In this document: piece after piece, positions 45,734 through 55,155 of the stretch
Numbering within the stretch: position 1 is the first letter of the stretch
How the letters are laid out: every line of letters starts with the position of its first letter
Origin: Pseudomonas bohemica
GTDB taxonomy: Bacteria; Pseudomonadota; Gammaproteobacteria; Pseudomonadales; Pseudomonadaceae
DNA: 64,000 nucleotides
Reading direction: 5' to 3'
NCBI RefSeq assembly: GCF_002934685.1
Contig: NZ_NKHL01000120.1
Span: 323,410-387,409, forward strand
Notes under the pieces: generated by a model
Told to the model about the DNA's origin: nothing
The model's input: the letters and a program-made list of their open reading frames with translations, nothing else
Databases searched by the model: none
Position numbers and translations under genes: made by a program

Positions 45734-46750
45734 TCATCCTGCCACCCCATTCTCCAGCTCCCCCACAATCACTACTTTCGCTTTAGGCAGATATCGATCC
45801 TGGATCCGCTCCAGCAGCATCTTCACCGCGCTGCTTCCCGCCAGCGAGGCGTCATGGGCAATGCAGGCGATGGGAATGCCGAAGATGTCAGCGAACGGCA
45901 GGCGGTCGATGCCGCAGATCGGCAGGCTTTCGTGGGCGATGTCCCGGTCCCGCAGGGCCTTCATCGCGCCCAGTGTGATCAATTGATTGAATCCGAAAAT
46001 CGCATCTGGCAGTTGGTGCTGTCGCAGGTAATCCAGCGTTTTTTTATAGGCAGGTTCGAGGGTGTAATCACCGGCGAATACAACCAGCTGCACCTGTTTG
46101 CCGCTTTGCGTCAGCGCGGCTTTCACGCCCTTGAGACGCTCCTGGGAAATGCGCGAGTGCGCAGGCCCGGTCAACACCAGCAGGCGCTGCATCTGCGGAT
46201 TTTTCGCCAGCAGATAACCCGCCCCTTTCAAGCCGCTGTGATAGTTGTCCAACACTACGTGGCTGAACGGGCTGTTGTGCAACGCACGGTCCAGTTGCAC
46301 CACGGGAATGTCGCCATTGCTCAGACGACTCAAGTAGTTGGGCTGATAGTCCGGCTCATCCGACACCGGCGACAAAACGATCCCCGCCACGCGATAGCTG
46401 AGCAGTGTATCGACTGCCTTGCGCTCCAGCTCCTCCGAGCCGTCGGTGTCCACCAGCATGATGGTGTAGCCGTGCTTTTTCGCTTCGCGGGAAATAGCTT
46501 TGATCATCTCGCTGTAGAAGGGGTTGTCCACGGACGCTGTGATCACGCCAATGATCATGCTCTCGCTGCGCTTGAGGCTGCGGGCAAAGGCATTGGGAAC
46601 GTAATCGAGTTCCTGCGCCACTTCCAGAATGCGCGCCAGCGTCGCGGGCTTGACCAGATCGGGTTTGTTCAACGCGCGGGAAACGGTGACCGGGGTCATG
46701 TTCACGCGTCGGGCGATGTCGGAAATGGTGACGGGAGTCTTTTTGCTCAT
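45734..46750 (-). CDS. LacI-family repressor
   Basis: The 338-residue protein has the N-terminal helix-turn-helix and hinge (TISDIARRVNMTPVTVSRAL, then KPATLARILEVAQELDYVPN) and a periplasmic-binding-protein-like effector domain (from residue 62). The ATG at 46750 gives the normal N-terminus; the first in-frame codon at 46795 adds 15 odd residues. It is convergent with the catabolic genes. Candidate operators upstream of both this gene and the importer suggest it controls the cluster and itself. Confidence 0.93.
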   Translation of the reverse strand: MSKKTPVTISDIARRVNMTPVTVSRALNKPDLVKPATLARILEVAQELDYVPNAFARSLKRSESMIIGVITASVDNPFYSEMIKAISREAKKHGYTIMLVDTDGSEELERKAVDTLLSYRVAGIVLSPVSDEPDYQPNYLSRLSNGDIPVVQLDRALHNSPFSHVVLDNYHSGLKGAGYLLAKNPQMQRLLVLTGPAHSRISQERLKGVKAALTQSGKQVQLVVFAGDYTLEPAYKKTLDYLRQHQLPDAIFGFNQLITLGAMKALRDRDIAHESLPICGIDRLPFADIFGIPIACIAHDASLAGSSAVKMLLERIQDRYLPKAKVVIVGELENGVAG

Positions 46751-46859
46751 GGACTTCTGGCGGCCTTGAATCGGGACAACATGCGGGGCGGCCACATGAT
46801 TGCTGAATTGCGCAAGGCTAGCACGGCGAAGGGTAAAAGCGGTGCGCGGAGCACTCTGA

Positions 46860-46875
46860 ATGTTATCGTTTTCAT
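46860..46875. promoter_or_regulatory. Second candidate LacI operator
   Basis: ATGTTATCGTTTTCAT (46860-46875) shares 12 of 16 positions with ATGTTAACGATGACAT at 37477-37492. It lies 110 bases upstream of the repressor ATG and 148 bases upstream of the divergent MFS gene, so it could serve autoregulation or both genes. Confidence 0.5.
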
Positions 46876-47022
46876 CGCCGGTCGGCGTGGCTTTACAAGC
46901 GGCTCGGCGTAAGGCGTCGAACGCAGGGGTTCACACTGTGGTCCACTCGGTAGCAATTATTCCGACGCGCTGTGCGCAATGGGCCAATAATGTGTGCCCA
47001 TCTCAACTGGTCTGGAGGATTC

Positions 47023-48228
47023 ATGACCTCGCCTGCTTCATCCTCTTCTCGCGACTTCTTCATCGCCGCCGCGGCGCTGTTGATCGCCATGCTCGGCACC
47101 ACACTGCCGACGCCGCTGTACGCGATCTATCAGCAAAAGCTGGGGTTCGACGCGAGCTGGCTGACGATCATCTTCTCTATCTACGCGGCGGGGGTGATCG
47201 CGGCTCTGTTGGCTGTCGGGAGCTGGTCCGATCAGTTGGGACGTCGGCCATTGCTGCTGGCGGGGCTGTGCATGGGAGCGATCAGCGCCCTGATTTTTCT
47301 GTTCTCCGACTCGATTGGCGGCCTGCTGATCGGTCGACTTTTTTCAGGATTCTCGGCCGGCATCATGACTGGCACCGCAACCGTGGCGGTGATTGAACTG
47401 GCGCCGAGAACCTGGAAGAACGCGACCCTGATGGCGACCGCGGCAAATATGCTGGGCCTGGGGGTTGGGCCATTGCTGGCGGGGTTCACGTCACAGCATC
47501 TGGCCGATCCCCTGCACCTGATTTTCTACGTACACCTGGCGCTGCTGTTGTTGGCGGCGGTCGGCGTGGCGGTGATTCGCGAAACGGTGCAGCGCCCTGC
47601 ACAGCTGAAACTGAGCATCCAGAAGCCGTCTGTTCCAGCCTCGGTGCGCGGCGTGTTCATCTCGGCCTCAATCGCGGGTCTGGCCGGGTTCAGCGTCGCT
47701 GGTCTGTTCACCAGCATGGTGCCGTCGGTGATGATCCACATCATGCAAGTGCATGGCAGGCTGTTGATCGGCGCGGTGATCGGGCTGTTCTTCGTCGCGT
47801 CGATCATTGGCCAGGCATCGCTGCAATGGCTGCCGAAGCGCCTGCACATGACCCTGGGCTGCGCGGGTTTGATCGTCGGGATGGTTTGCCTGGGCCTGAG
47901 TATCGCGACCGCGCAGTTGCTGCTGTTGGTCGGTGCCGGTCTGCTGGCGGGTATCGGGCAAGGCATGATCCTGCGGGCGGGCATGGGCGCGGTGACGGCC
48001 AGCAGTCCGCCGCATCAGAAGGCGGCGGTGACTTCGGCGTTCTTCGTGGTGCTCTACATCTCGATTTCAGTACCGGTGGTGGCGGTCGGTTTCAGTGTGC
48101 AGGCATTCGGTTTGCCTCATGTTGGTGAATTCTTCGCTTCGCTGGTAGCGGTGGTGGCGTTGTTGGCCATGATCAGCATGAAGCGCGTGCAGGCTCGCCA
48201 GGCGACGGTTGCGCCGTCCGGGAGTTGA
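47023..48228 (+). CDS. MFS transporter
   Basis: The 401-residue inner-membrane protein has twelve predicted helices and the MFS loop GSWSDQLGRRPLLLAG after the second helix. Sequence near the start (TTLPTPLYAIYQQKLGF) is typical of a sugar- or drug-efflux-type subgroup. The ATG at 47023 is chosen because GGAGG stands five bases before it. The phosphodiesterase gene follows after three bases. The substrate is unknown, and a tie to the divergent LacI gene is not established. Confidence 0.87.
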   Translation: MTSPASSSSRDFFIAAAALLIAMLGTTLPTPLYAIYQQKLGFDASWLTIIFSIYAAGVIAALLAVGSWSDQLGRRPLLLAGLCMGAISALIFLFSDSIGGLLIGRLFSGFSAGIMTGTATVAVIELAPRTWKNATLMATAANMLGLGVGPLLAGFTSQHLADPLHLIFYVHLALLLLAAVGVAVIRETVQRPAQLKLSIQKPSVPASVRGVFISASIAGLAGFSVAGLFTSMVPSVMIHIMQVHGRLLIGAVIGLFFVASIIGQASLQWLPKRLHMTLGCAGLIVGMVCLGLSIATAQLLLLVGAGLLAGIGQGMILRAGMGAVTASSPPHQKAAVTSAFFVVLYISISVPVVAVGFSVQAFGLPHVGEFFASLVAVVALLAMISMKRVQARQATVAPSGS

Positions 48229-48231
48229 TCG

Positions 48232-48696
48232 ATGGTGGTGAAGGTCGGCCTGATTTCAGATACCCACGGCTTGCTGCGTCCCCAGGCAGTGGAAGCCTTG
48301 CGCGGCTGTGACTATCTGATTCATGGCGGCGATATCGGCAAGCCGGAGATCCTCGACGCGTTAAGGGAAATCGCTCCGCTGACCGTGGTGCGCGGCAACA
48401 ATGACACCGACGACGCCTGGGCGGCTGACGTGCCGTTCGAGGCTGTGCTGCGGGTTGGGGCGCTGGGGATTTACGTCACCCACATCCTCGCCGACGTGCC
48501 GGAGACGTTGCCGCCGGATATCGGCGTGGTGGTGACCGGGCATTCACACAAGCCGCTGCAGCAGACGCGCCACGGCGTGCTGTTCATCAACCCCGGCAGC
48601 GCCGGACCTCGGCGATTCAAGTTGCCGATTACCGTGGGTGTGTTGCACATCGATGGGCGCAATGTGCGGTGGGACTTGGTTGAGTTGCAGGTTTGA
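48232..48696 (+). CDS. YfcE/MJ0936-type metallophosphoesterase
   Basis: This 154-residue calcineurin-like phosphodiesterase carries the full two-metal set: D10-x-H12 (SDTHG), D34 (HGGDIG), N57 (GNND), H84 and H104-x-H106 (GHSHKP). Such small enzymes cleave phosphodiesters in vitro, and their natural substrates are mostly unknown. It starts three bases after the MFS stop, so both are probably made from one transcript. Confidence 0.9.
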   Translation: MVVKVGLISDTHGLLRPQAVEALRGCDYLIHGGDIGKPEILDALREIAPLTVVRGNNDTDDAWAADVPFEAVLRVGALGIYVTHILADVPETLPPDIGVVVTGHSHKPLQQTRHGVLFINPGSAGPRRFKLPITVGVLHIDGRNVRWDLVELQV

Positions 48697-48722
48697 CCAA
48701 AGCCGCCCTCGTAGTGGTCCTG

Positions 48723-48764
48723 CTTGCCGGCGGTGGCGTTTTTGAAACCGCGGCCGCCGGCAAG
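48723..48764. terminator. Strong hairpin between convergent genes
   Basis: CTTGCCGGCGG (48723-48733) is the perfect complement of CCGCCGGCAAG (48754-48764), loop about 20 bases. It may be a bidirectional 3'-end structure or a REP copy of another family. T-runs are lacking. Confidence 0.55.
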
Positions 48765-48821
48765 TCGTGTGGCCACAGAAACGGCGGGTAGCCGACGCTG
48801 AGTACCACCCGCCCCGACGTT

Positions 48822-49613
48822 TTACTTCGCAATCGGGTCCAACCCACTGGCCTTGATTGCCGGCGCGGCAGCCGATGAACTCAGGAAATCCAGGAACTGC
48901 TTTGCCTGCTCCGGGTGTTTGCTCTTGGTGACGACGCCGGCCGAATACAGGGTCATCTGCTGGGCCTGGTCGGGGATCAGGCCAATGATGTCGATGCCGT
49001 CCACCGGCTTCAATTCGCTCAACTGCTGGAAGCCGATTTCCGCTTCTCCGCGCGCGACCACTTCGCCCACAGGTGTCGCCTGGATCATGTGGCTCTTGCT
49101 CTGGATGCGATCGGCGATATGCATCTGGTTGAACAGCACGCGGGACAGGTAGACGCCGCTGGCGCTGTCGGAATAGGCGATGCTCTTTGCGTCGAGCAGC
49201 GTCTGTTTGAAGGCGTCCATGGTGCTGATGTCAGGGTGCGGCGCGCCCTGTTTCACCGCCATGGCGATATAGGATTTGCCCAGATCCACACGGGTTTTCG
49301 GATCTACCTGGCCGTCCTTGATCAGCTTGTCCAGCGCAGCGCCCACCATCAGCACTACATCGGCAGGCTCCTGGCGAGCGAGGCGATTGGGGATCGCTTG
49401 CGGGGTCGTCCCCATGGAAGGCGCCACTTCGCCCTGCAATTTGACACCCACGCGTTGTTCGTAATCCGGGGTGACCGCCTTGAACGCGCCCATGATGCCA
49501 CCCGAGCTTAGTACGATCAGTTGTACCGGAGCTGGAGGCGTTGCGGCGTGAGTGAAAGCCGCTGGAATGAAAGTGACAGCGGCGCTCAAAAGATAAGGCA
49601 GAATTTTTTTCAT
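48822..49613 (-). CDS. Periplasmic solute-binding protein (ModA-like, SBP_bac_11)
   Basis: The 263-residue exported protein (signal peptide MKKILPYLLSAAVTFIPAAF, then THA-A) has a molybdate-binding-type fold with LSSGGIMGAFKAV, PADVVLMVGAALDKL and a C-terminal QAKQFLDFLSS. No permease or ATPase gene is next to it, so it is an orphan binding protein. Members of this group often bind organic anions rather than molybdate; the ligand is not evident. Confidence 0.82.
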   Translation of the reverse strand: MKKILPYLLSAAVTFIPAAFTHAATPPAPVQLIVLSSGGIMGAFKAVTPDYEQRVGVKLQGEVAPSMGTTPQAIPNRLARQEPADVVLMVGAALDKLIKDGQVDPKTRVDLGKSYIAMAVKQGAPHPDISTMDAFKQTLLDAKSIAYSDSASGVYLSRVLFNQMHIADRIQSKSHMIQATPVGEVVARGEAEIGFQQLSELKPVDGIDIIGLIPDQAQQMTLYSAGVVTKSKHPEQAKQFLDFLSSSAAAPAIKASGLDPIAK

Positions 49614-49883
49614 GAAGACGAACCTGACATTGTTAAAAGAATGGCGCTGACGAAATAAAAACAGCGCGGGCAGTATGTGGCAATTGTGCGATGAGTAAAT
49701 CCCTTTGTTGAATTCATCGTTTCACAGACGGCTGTTCCGGGCGCAGGTTCAGTCTGCCGCCGATGACCTGAGACGCCGCCAATACGACCTGAGAGGACGC
49801 CCTATCGGTTAGGCACTCAAGAAAACACTGGCCGGGCCGATGCTCAAGGCGACCCCTTTCCTCTCTTTGGAAGTTCGCCGTTC

Positions 49884-51200
49884 ATGTTCAATAAACGTCT
49901 CAAACAAGAGTTGGCTGTCCTGCGTGAAGAACTTTCGTCAGTGGAACAGGTGAAAAGCAGCCTGGACAGCGAAATGCTGGGCATGCGTCTTGATCCGCAG
50001 GGCCGTATCGAGTCGGTGAACGGTAACTTCGAAACGGAAATGCATTATCGAAATGCCGATCTGGTCGGGCGGTCGATCGAGGATCTGGTCCCGTCTCATG
50101 TCAAAGGCCTGGATTTATACCAACGCCTGAAAACCGCGATCAGCCGAGGCGAACACCTCAGCGGTGCCCTGCGTCTGCTACGGGGCAATGGTCAGGAGGC
50201 GTGGCTGCGCTCGATTCTGCAGCCGGTGCGCGACAGCAGTGGACGGGTGACTTACATCACGGTCCACTCCAGCGACCTGACCCGCACCATCGAGAACTCC
50301 CGCGAGCACGAAAACCTGATCGAGGCGCTGCAACGTTCCACCGCCGTGATCGAGTTCAACCTCAACGGCGAAGTGCTGACCGCCAACGAGCGTTTTCTAA
50401 GCTCGATGGACTACTCGCTCGCGAAGATCCAGGGCCAGCACCACCGCATATTCTGCGAACCAACGGAGTACAACTCGCCCGAGTACCAGGCGTTCTGGGA
50501 CAAGCTGCGCCGGGGGGAATTCGTCGCCGGCCGCTTCAAGCGCATCGACAGCCACGGTCGCGTGGTCTGGCTGGAAGCATCCTACAACCCGATTACCGAT
50601 GCCCATGATCGGCTGTACAAAGTGGTCAAGTTCGCCACGGTCATTACCGATCAAGTCAATCGTGAAAACGCCGTGGCCGAAGCCGCGAACATCGCCTTCA
50701 CCACCTCGCAGCAGACCGACGGCAGCGCCCAGAAGGGTGCCGCGGTGGTCCAGCAGACGGTTGAGGTCATGCGTGAGTTGGCCGGGCACATGGAACAGGC
50801 GGCCGACCGCATCGCCGCGCTGGACGAGCAGTCGCAGCTGATCGGCTCGATTATCCAGAGCATCAGCAGCATCGCCGATCAGACCAATCTGCTGGCGCTC
50901 AATGCCGCCATCGAAGCGGCCCGCGCCGGTGAGCAGGGTCGCGGTTTTGCCGTGGTCGCCGATGAAGTCCGGCAGCTCGCTTCACGCACCAGTAAAGCCA
51001 CGGTGGAAATCGTCGGTGTGGTCAAGCAGAACCAGCAACTGGCCGAGCAGGCGGTGAGCGTAATCATCAGCGGCAAGGAACAGGCGCAACAGGGCCTGGA
51101 ACTGGCGGCAGAGGCGGGATCGGTGATCGTGGAAATCCAGGATGGCGCGCAGAAGGTGGTCAGCGCGGTGGGGCAGTTCGCCAATCAGCTGTCGAGCTGA
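49884..51200 (+). CDS. bdlA: BdlA-like PAS-PAS-methyl-accepting protein (biofilm dispersion type)
   Basis: The 438-residue protein has no membrane segment. It holds two PAS domains (about 25-140 and 145-260; NGNFETEMHYRNADLVGRS and TANERFLSSMDYSLAKIQG) and a C-terminal receptor signalling domain with the conserved tip DQTNLLALNAAIEAARAGEQ and GFAVVADEVRQLASRTSKAT. This build, length and the opening MFNKRLKQELAVLREEL match BdlA of P. aeruginosa, which links chemotaxis-type signalling to c-di-GMP and biofilm dispersal. The flanking HBM chemoreceptor gene is convergent. Confidence 0.85.
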   Translation: MFNKRLKQELAVLREELSSVEQVKSSLDSEMLGMRLDPQGRIESVNGNFETEMHYRNADLVGRSIEDLVPSHVKGLDLYQRLKTAISRGEHLSGALRLLRGNGQEAWLRSILQPVRDSSGRVTYITVHSSDLTRTIENSREHENLIEALQRSTAVIEFNLNGEVLTANERFLSSMDYSLAKIQGQHHRIFCEPTEYNSPEYQAFWDKLRRGEFVAGRFKRIDSHGRVVWLEASYNPITDAHDRLYKVVKFATVITDQVNRENAVAEAANIAFTTSQQTDGSAQKGAAVVQQTVEVMRELAGHMEQAADRIAALDEQSQLIGSIIQSISSIADQTNLLALNAAIEAARAGEQGRGFAVVADEVRQLASRTSKATVEIVGVVKQNQQLAEQAVSVIISGKEQAQQGLELAAEAGSVIVEIQDGAQKVVSAVGQFANQLSS

Positions 51201-51435
51201 TCGTTCAAAATCGTTAGAGAAGCCGTTCGGCGTGCCAAACGCTGAACGGTTTCTCAGCGCAGAAAACGGGTTACCAACGCGACTATCTCTGTTCGAATGT
51301 GCGCGTTTTCCAGCAGCGGGTCTGGCTTGAACAGCTTATTGCCTACTTGCCCTATTGCCGGATGAATCGAGCGGATAGTGCGGTTGATGTCTGCATCCGG
51401 CCCTTCAAGTACATTCTTTATGGCGTCTGGCAACA

Positions 51436-51483
51436 GCAAAAAGCCGTGCCGAGGTGATTAATCCCCCCGCACGGCTTTTTTGC
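51436..51483. terminator. Bidirectional terminator between two receptor genes
   Basis: GCAAAAAGCCGTGC (51436-51449) pairs with GCACGGCTTTTTTGC (51469-51483), a nearly perfect 14-base stem with T-runs on both strands. It serves the minus-strand chemoreceptor (stop at 51485) and could end the plus-strand bdlA message. Confidence 0.9.
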
Positions 51484-51484
51484 T

Positions 51485-53407
51485 TTACACCCTGAAGTGG
51501 CTGACCAGCATCTGCAACTGGTTGCCCAGGCGGGCCAGTTCGACGCTGGAGGCAGCGGTTTCTTCGCTGGCGGCGGCGGTCTGTTCGGACACATCGCGCA
51601 CGTTGAGAATGCTACGGCTGATCTCTTCGGCCACTGCGCTTTGTTGTTCGGCGGCGGTCGCGATTTGCTGATTCATCGCCTGGATGTTGGATACGGTGTT
51701 GGTGATGCTTTCCAACGAAATACCGGCCTTGCGCGTCAGGGCGACGCTGCTGTCAGTCAGGCCGCGGCTGCTGAGCATGATGTCCGATACTTGGCGCGTG
51801 CCGTTCTGCAAAGCGGCGACCAGGCCTTCGATTTCCTCGGTCGATTGCTGGGTGCGTTGGGCCAGGCCACGCACTTCGTCGGCCACCACGGCAAAACCGC
51901 GTCCGGCTTCACCCGCGCGGGCCGCTTCGATGGCGGCGTTGAGGGCCAGCAGGTTGGTCTGCTCGGCAACCGCCTTGATCACGTCCATCACCTTGCCGAT
52001 CTTGTCGCTTTCCTGCTCCAGCACGCTCATGGCGTTAGTGGAGCGTACGACTTCGCTGGCCAGTTTCTCGATCTGCGTGATCGCTTCACCGACTACCTTG
52101 TCGCCGTCGCGGGCTTGCTTGTCGGCATCGGATGCGGCAACCGACGCCTGCTCGGCATTGCGTGCGACTTCGTGCACCGTAGCCGACATTTCGTGCATGG
52201 CCGTGGCGACCTGGTCGGTTTCCACTTTCTGGCTGTTGACCCCGGCGCTGGTCTGTTCGGTGACTGCAGACAGTTCTTCGGCAGCGCTGGCGATCTGGGT
52301 GACGCTGTCGCGAATCCCGCCGATCAGGTCGCGCAGGGTGGCGCCCATGCGCTGGATGCCGGTTTGCAGCACGCCGAGTTCGTCGCGACGGGTCACGATC
52401 AGGTCATGAGTAAGATCGCCGCTGGCGATGCGGTCGACCACTGTCAGGGTTTCCTGAAGCGGACGGGTGATCTGGCGCGTGATGATCAGCGCCGCCAATG
52501 CACCGAAGACCAGCGCGAGCAAGGTGCCGCCGATCTGCAGCGTGCGAGCCTGACGGGTATCGGCGTCGCCCAGCGAGGTCTGCAAGTCGACCAACTGCTG
52601 GTTGAGTTTGACGATGGCCGCGCCTTCGTCCGTCATCTCTGCGCGTGCAGTGTTGATGTTGTCGTTGGCCACCTTGAAGCCCTGCACTGACGTGCGATAG
52701 CCGATCAGAGAAGTTTCCAGTTGCTTCAGACGTTCGGCCTGGGAGCTGCCGAACATGGCATTGAGCGGCTCCAGACCGCTGATGGCGCTGGCCAGCTGAC
52801 GTGAGGCGGCGTCCTCGGTCTTGGCGTTGGGGTTGGCGGTGTAGCCGCGAACTTCGTAGCGCACCAGCATCACGTCTTCCCTGGCCTTGATGGCGGCCTG
52901 GTACTGGGCGAAGCGGCGCTCGTCGGTCGGGTCCAGCTTCATCACGTCATCGTTGATGGCCGCGATCAGCTCGGCAGCCTTCACGGCGTCCACGCCCATG
53001 TCAGCGCGCACCTTGGTGCTGGTCCGGTAGCCGTCACGCATTTTGTTCAGCGAAGTTTCGTAAGCACGGATCTGCTCGCCCAGTGCCCTGATTGGTTCAA
53101 CGTTTACCGGATTGCTGAACGTGCTCTGCAGGTATTGCTGCTGCGCCTTGAAGGCGTCCAGAGCGGTCTGCACGTTCTGCGCAACGGCTTCGTCACCGTT
53201 GCTGATCATGTACTGCAAGCGCGTGATGCGCAGGTCGGTCAATTTGTTGCTGAGCTTCATGATGTCCGCCACGCGATCGCTGCGGAAAGTCATGTTACCC
53301 AGGCTGGTCCAGCCGATAAGTGCAAGCAAGGCAGTAAAAACAAGTACAACACCGAACCCTAAGGCCAGTTTCATATTGACGCTGATATTCGCGAACCAGC
53401 TCTTCAT
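51485..53407 (-). CDS. Methyl-accepting chemotaxis receptor, HBM sensor type
   Basis: The 640-residue receptor has a first membrane helix (LALGFGVVLVFTALLALIGW), a large periplasmic helical domain of about 255 residues, a second helix (GTLLALVFGALAALIITRQI), HAMP, and the signalling domain with EQTNLLALNAAIEAARAGEA at the tip. The size of the periplasmic part matches the helical bimodular (HBM) class, such as McpS, which senses organic acids. The ATG at 53407 follows GGAGAA; an upstream frame start at 53566 is not credible. No CheR-docking pentapeptide ends the protein (QMLVSHFRV). Confidence 0.92.
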   Translation of the reverse strand: MKSWFANISVNMKLALGFGVVLVFTALLALIGWTSLGNMTFRSDRVADIMKLSNKLTDLRITRLQYMISNGDEAVAQNVQTALDAFKAQQQYLQSTFSNPVNVEPIRALGEQIRAYETSLNKMRDGYRTSTKVRADMGVDAVKAAELIAAINDDVMKLDPTDERRFAQYQAAIKAREDVMLVRYEVRGYTANPNAKTEDAASRQLASAISGLEPLNAMFGSSQAERLKQLETSLIGYRTSVQGFKVANDNINTARAEMTDEGAAIVKLNQQLVDLQTSLGDADTRQARTLQIGGTLLALVFGALAALIITRQITRPLQETLTVVDRIASGDLTHDLIVTRRDELGVLQTGIQRMGATLRDLIGGIRDSVTQIASAAEELSAVTEQTSAGVNSQKVETDQVATAMHEMSATVHEVARNAEQASVAASDADKQARDGDKVVGEAITQIEKLASEVVRSTNAMSVLEQESDKIGKVMDVIKAVAEQTNLLALNAAIEAARAGEAGRGFAVVADEVRGLAQRTQQSTEEIEGLVAALQNGTRQVSDIMLSSRGLTDSSVALTRKAGISLESITNTVSNIQAMNQQIATAAEQQSAVAEEISRSILNVRDVSEQTAAASEETAASSVELARLGNQLQMLVSHFRV

Positions 53408-53820
53408 TTCAGTTCTCCAGAAGGTCCATTTTTCGAAGTCGTCAGCTGGAGGGTTGTTTTTATAGAGGCCAGCGAAACTATTAAATGCAGGAGTGCATCG
53501 GCCAGAGCGCGGAAATCTGAAACGAATGTCGGGAAATGGCGGTCGCGGCAACGGGGGGCTGGGCAAGGGAAATCTTTTGGATAGAGCAGGGGTCTGCTCC
53601 TGCGAAAGCGGATAGCCATTTTCTTGACGTTACAGGACTTGGGGGTCCGTTGGTGACTGTTAAGTCACTGTCGTGAAAAGCTGGCGTCAACTTTCCCGCC
53701 TTATGTGTATCACGGATGAAATATTTCAACTGTCTAGGGCGCAGCGAACGAAATACCGTGTACGGGCTCCATCCTCGACCATCAGGGCGGGATTTTTTTA
53801 ACCAGAACGGAAGTTGCGTT
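53408..53820. other. 413-base divergent control region
   Basis: This lies between the divergent chemoreceptor and acyltransferase genes. Small frames on the minus strand have no merit. A perfect inverted repeat, GTGACT-GTTA-AGTCAC, lies at 53653-53668. I could not find a convincing sigma28 flagellar-type promoter for the receptor. Confidence 0.5.
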
Positions 53821-55002
53821 ATGAAACCTGTTCAGCGATTCACCACACTCGACAGTTTCAGGGGGATCTGCGCATTGCTGGTCGTGTTCTTTCATCTGCA
53901 TGTCGTCGATACGTTCATCCAACTGCCATTCTTTCGACGAGACGAGGTGTTGCTCAATTTCTTCTTCGTGCTCAGCGGGTTCGTTCTGGCCCATACCTAC
54001 GGCATGAAACCGAATCTTTCATTCAAGTCCTTCTTCATCTCTCGCGTCTTCCGCCTCTATCCGCTGCATCTGGTCATGCTCGCATTCTTCATCCTGTTCG
54101 AAGCGGCGCGCTGGATCGTCTACGAAAACGGCTTTCAGCTGAACAACGTGCCATTCACCGGAACGTTCGCTCCCGAGGAAATCCTGCCTAATCTGCTGCT
54201 GGTGCAGGCGTGGACCACGCTCACCGACACCATGTCGTTCAACTACCCGTCCTGGACCATCAGCATCGAGTTCTACATCTATATGCTGTTCGGTGCCTTG
54301 TGCATGTTGTCCATGAGGAATCGTTTTCTCGCCTTCGCAGCCATATCGGTGGTGGCCTTCGTGCTGATCTTTTCCGAGAACGAACCGCTGGTGGAACGCG
54401 CGATGCTCGGGTTGTCCTGCTTCTTCGCGGGCAACATCACCTACGTGGTGTACCTGATGATTCGTGATAAGTGGGCGGCCAGGCCCTGGCTGGCGACCCT
54501 GCTCGAATGCGCCATGATGTACGCGACGTACTGGATCGTGATGAATGACTTCGATAATCGCTCGCCCATCGGCAGCCTGGCGTTTTGCGTGCTGGTGCTG
54601 CTGTTCGCGTTCGAGGGTGGGCTGGTTTCGACGTTTCTCAAGACTGGTGTGTTCGTTCTGCTGGGCAAGCTCTCGTACTCGATCTACATGACTCACGCGG
54701 CTTTGCTGTTTTGCCTGTCGACGGTTTTCATCGTGGGGCAGAAAGTGACCGGCCTGACGTTGGCACCCATGATCGCGGGGCAACGATTCATGGATACCGG
54801 CTCGATGCTGGGCAATAACGTTTATGTAGTGTTCGTGACGGTGCTTTCGGTGGCGGTGGCAGCGTTCGCCCACAAATACATCGAGATGAGGGGCTACGAA
54901 CTCGGTAAGCGCTTCGTGAGCAAGCCGACCATAGCCAAGCCGCCTGTGGAAAAACCGGAATCGGTACAGGCGCTCGAGCCACGGATTGATCGGGTGGCGT
55001 GA
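53821..55002 (+). CDS. Acyltransferase 3 (OafA/WecH-like) membrane protein
   Basis: The 393-residue inner-membrane protein has about ten helices and opens with the family motif (TTLDSFRGICALLVVFFHLHV), including the catalytic-type His and the R of the SFRG segment. Family members transfer acyl groups to O-antigen, peptidoglycan or glycans. The start is ATG at 53821; an in-frame start at 53716 would add 35 residues. The hydrophilic tail (KPTIAKPPVEKPESVQALEP) is Lys/Pro-rich. It is isolated from glycan genes, so the acceptor is unknown. Confidence 0.88.
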   Translation: MKPVQRFTTLDSFRGICALLVVFFHLHVVDTFIQLPFFRRDEVLLNFFFVLSGFVLAHTYGMKPNLSFKSFFISRVFRLYPLHLVMLAFFILFEAARWIVYENGFQLNNVPFTGTFAPEEILPNLLLVQAWTTLTDTMSFNYPSWTISIEFYIYMLFGALCMLSMRNRFLAFAAISVVAFVLIFSENEPLVERAMLGLSCFFAGNITYVVYLMIRDKWAARPWLATLLECAMMYATYWIVMNDFDNRSPIGSLAFCVLVLLFAFEGGLVSTFLKTGVFVLLGKLSYSIYMTHAALLFCLSTVFIVGQKVTGLTLAPMIAGQRFMDTGSMLGNNVYVVFVTVLSVAVAAFAHKYIEMRGYELGKRFVSKPTIAKPPVEKPESVQALEPRIDRVA

Positions 55003-55017
55003 GTCAGCGGTTAGATC

Positions 55018-55150
55018 CTGCAGGAGCGCGCTTGCCCGCGATCTGCCAGGAACTGGCAGCAGACCCGGTGCATTCGGTGTGTCTGATGCAACCGAGGTGT
55101 CCGGGTTTACTGCTGCTTTGCAGCAGATCGCGGGCAAGCGCACTCCTGCC
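55018..55150. repeat. REPIN of the second family, long form
   Basis: TGCAGGAGCGCGCTTGCCCG (from 55019) and its inverse CGGGCAAGCGCACTCCTGCC (55131-55150) enclose inner hairpins CTGCCAGGAACTGGCAG and CTGCTGCTTTGCAGCAG. It fills the space between two convergent genes. Confidence 0.85.
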
Positions 55151-55155
55151 AGTGG

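Noticed and set aside
51254..51439. 61-codon minus-strand frame between bdlA and the chemoreceptor
   Set aside because: Its composition is plausible, but there is no ribosome site and it starts inside the bidirectional terminator. It could be a decayed fragment, but this cannot be supported.
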